Under the pieces are notes generated by a model. The model did not search any database, was not told the origin of the DNA, and saw nothing but the letters and a program-made list of their open reading frames with translations. From Pseudomonadota bacterium (GTDB lineage: Bacteria > Pseudomonadota > Gammaproteobacteria > Pseudomonadales > Oceanobacteraceae), in NCBI GenBank assembly GCA_023399105.1, contig JAEWQT010000272.1, positions 1 through 6,495 on the forward strand: a DNA stretch of 6,495 nt, written 5' to 3'. Position numbers and translations under genes: made by a program. The stretch's first letter is position 1. Each line of letters opens with the position of its first letter. Shown here in pieces: positions 6,346-6,495 of the stretch.

Positions 6346-6495
6346 GTCTGTGAACACACAGATCACCCCGGAATTGTTATAAATGATCTCGTGGTTAAAA
6401 TTACAATATGTGCCAGCAGCACCCAGTGGTATCTGTTCACTGCCCCAGCGGCTTGGCTTAAACCAAGACAATTCCCCAGCCTTACATTTTTTTGC
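6322..6495 (-). CDS. Small cysteine-containing protein of unknown function, C-terminal part (5' end outside window)
   Basis: On the minus strand the frame stays open from the window edge to TAA at 6322-6324, giving 57 residues with no start in view. The composition is protein-like: KKCKAGELSWFKPSRWGSEQ, then AAGTYCNFNHEIIYNNSGVICVFTDKRLHLLN. It has three cysteines (visible residues 4, 31 and 46) and several aromatics. The spacing CKAGE ... YCNFN-EI ... CVFTDKR resembles small exported hypothetical proteins of gammaproteobacteria that I only vaguely recall, so I do not name a family. Paired cysteines would suit a periplasmic or secreted location, but the signal-peptide region lies outside. Codon use looks more A+T-rich than in rsmI or lpoA, consistent with accessory DNA. 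It runs in the same direction as the toxin-antitoxin operon and ends 191 nt before the antitoxin start. Confidence 0.6.
   Translation of the reverse strand, partial: AKKCKAGELSWFKPSRWGSEQIPLGAAGTYCNFNHEIIYNNSGVICVFTDKRLHLLN

Noticed and set aside
6347..6362. Small inverted repeat TCTGTG-AACA-CACAGA, and a CTTGG/CCAAG pair at 6452-6467
   Set aside because: Both lie inside the open frame of the edge gene and are short enough to occur by chance.
6181..6495. RNase P RNA gene (rnpB), expected beside rsmI in Pseudomonas
   Set aside because: A GAAGCTGA at 6283-6290 recalls the start of rnpB, but the conserved GAGGAAAGTCC segment and other P-RNA core motifs are absent.

Overview
The window reads as chromosomal DNA of a gammaproteobacterium, probably near the Pseudomonas/Oceanospirillales group. 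The rsmI, lpoA, yraN, SIS-isomerase neighbourhood is the one I know from E. coli (rsmI-lpoA-yraN-diaA-dolP) and Pseudomonas (rsmI-lpoA-yraN-gmhA). The genes are compact and GC-rich until about position 6130, after which the DNA looks clearly richer in A+T. The species assignment is inference from gene order and protein resemblance only.

Layout. 1-249 (+) is the C-terminal end of prmC, the release-factor glutamine methyltransferase. 250-476 is a gene-free leader holding a perfect 9+9 bp palindrome and, 107 bp downstream of it, a near-consensus sigma-54 (-24/-12) promoter placed for the next gene. 477-1754 (+) is a type I sulfide:quinone oxidoreductase with all three redox cysteines. A perfect 16-bp-stem hairpin at 1764-1799 separates it from a convergent minus-strand operon. 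Read from its own 5' end, that operon is lpoA (4653-2845), yraN (2820-2443) and gmhA/diaA (2393-1809). rsmI (4652-5512, +) diverges from lpoA; as annotated here, the two start codons overlap inside a single CATG.

Convergent with rsmI, at 5535-6130 (-), lies a two-gene toxin-antitoxin module: a Phd/YefM-type antitoxin followed by a RelE/ParE-type toxin, joined by an ATGA overlap. Its upstream region carries three GTAC cores spaced exactly 12 bp apart, a geometry that recalls the E. coli yefM-yoeB operator. From 6322 to the window edge (-) there is the open 3' end of a small cysteine-containing protein I cannot name. Between it and the module lie nested inverted repeats of unknown role.

How the genes fit together. 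The lpoA-yraN-gmhA/rsmI block is envelope and ribosome housekeeping: activation of peptidoglycan synthase, lipopolysaccharide heptose supply or DnaA control, and 16S rRNA 2'-O-methylation. sqr is an independently regulated sulfide detoxification or oxidation gene, likely switched by a sigma-54 activator not encoded here. The toxin-antitoxin module and the A+T-rich tail look like accessory DNA next to rsmI, where Pseudomonas carries rnpB and mraZ. I see no CRISPR array, tRNA, rRNA or transposase. The best candidates for something not already described are the sigma-54/palindrome control region of sqr, the triple-GTAC operator, and the nested-repeat region at 6233-6345.
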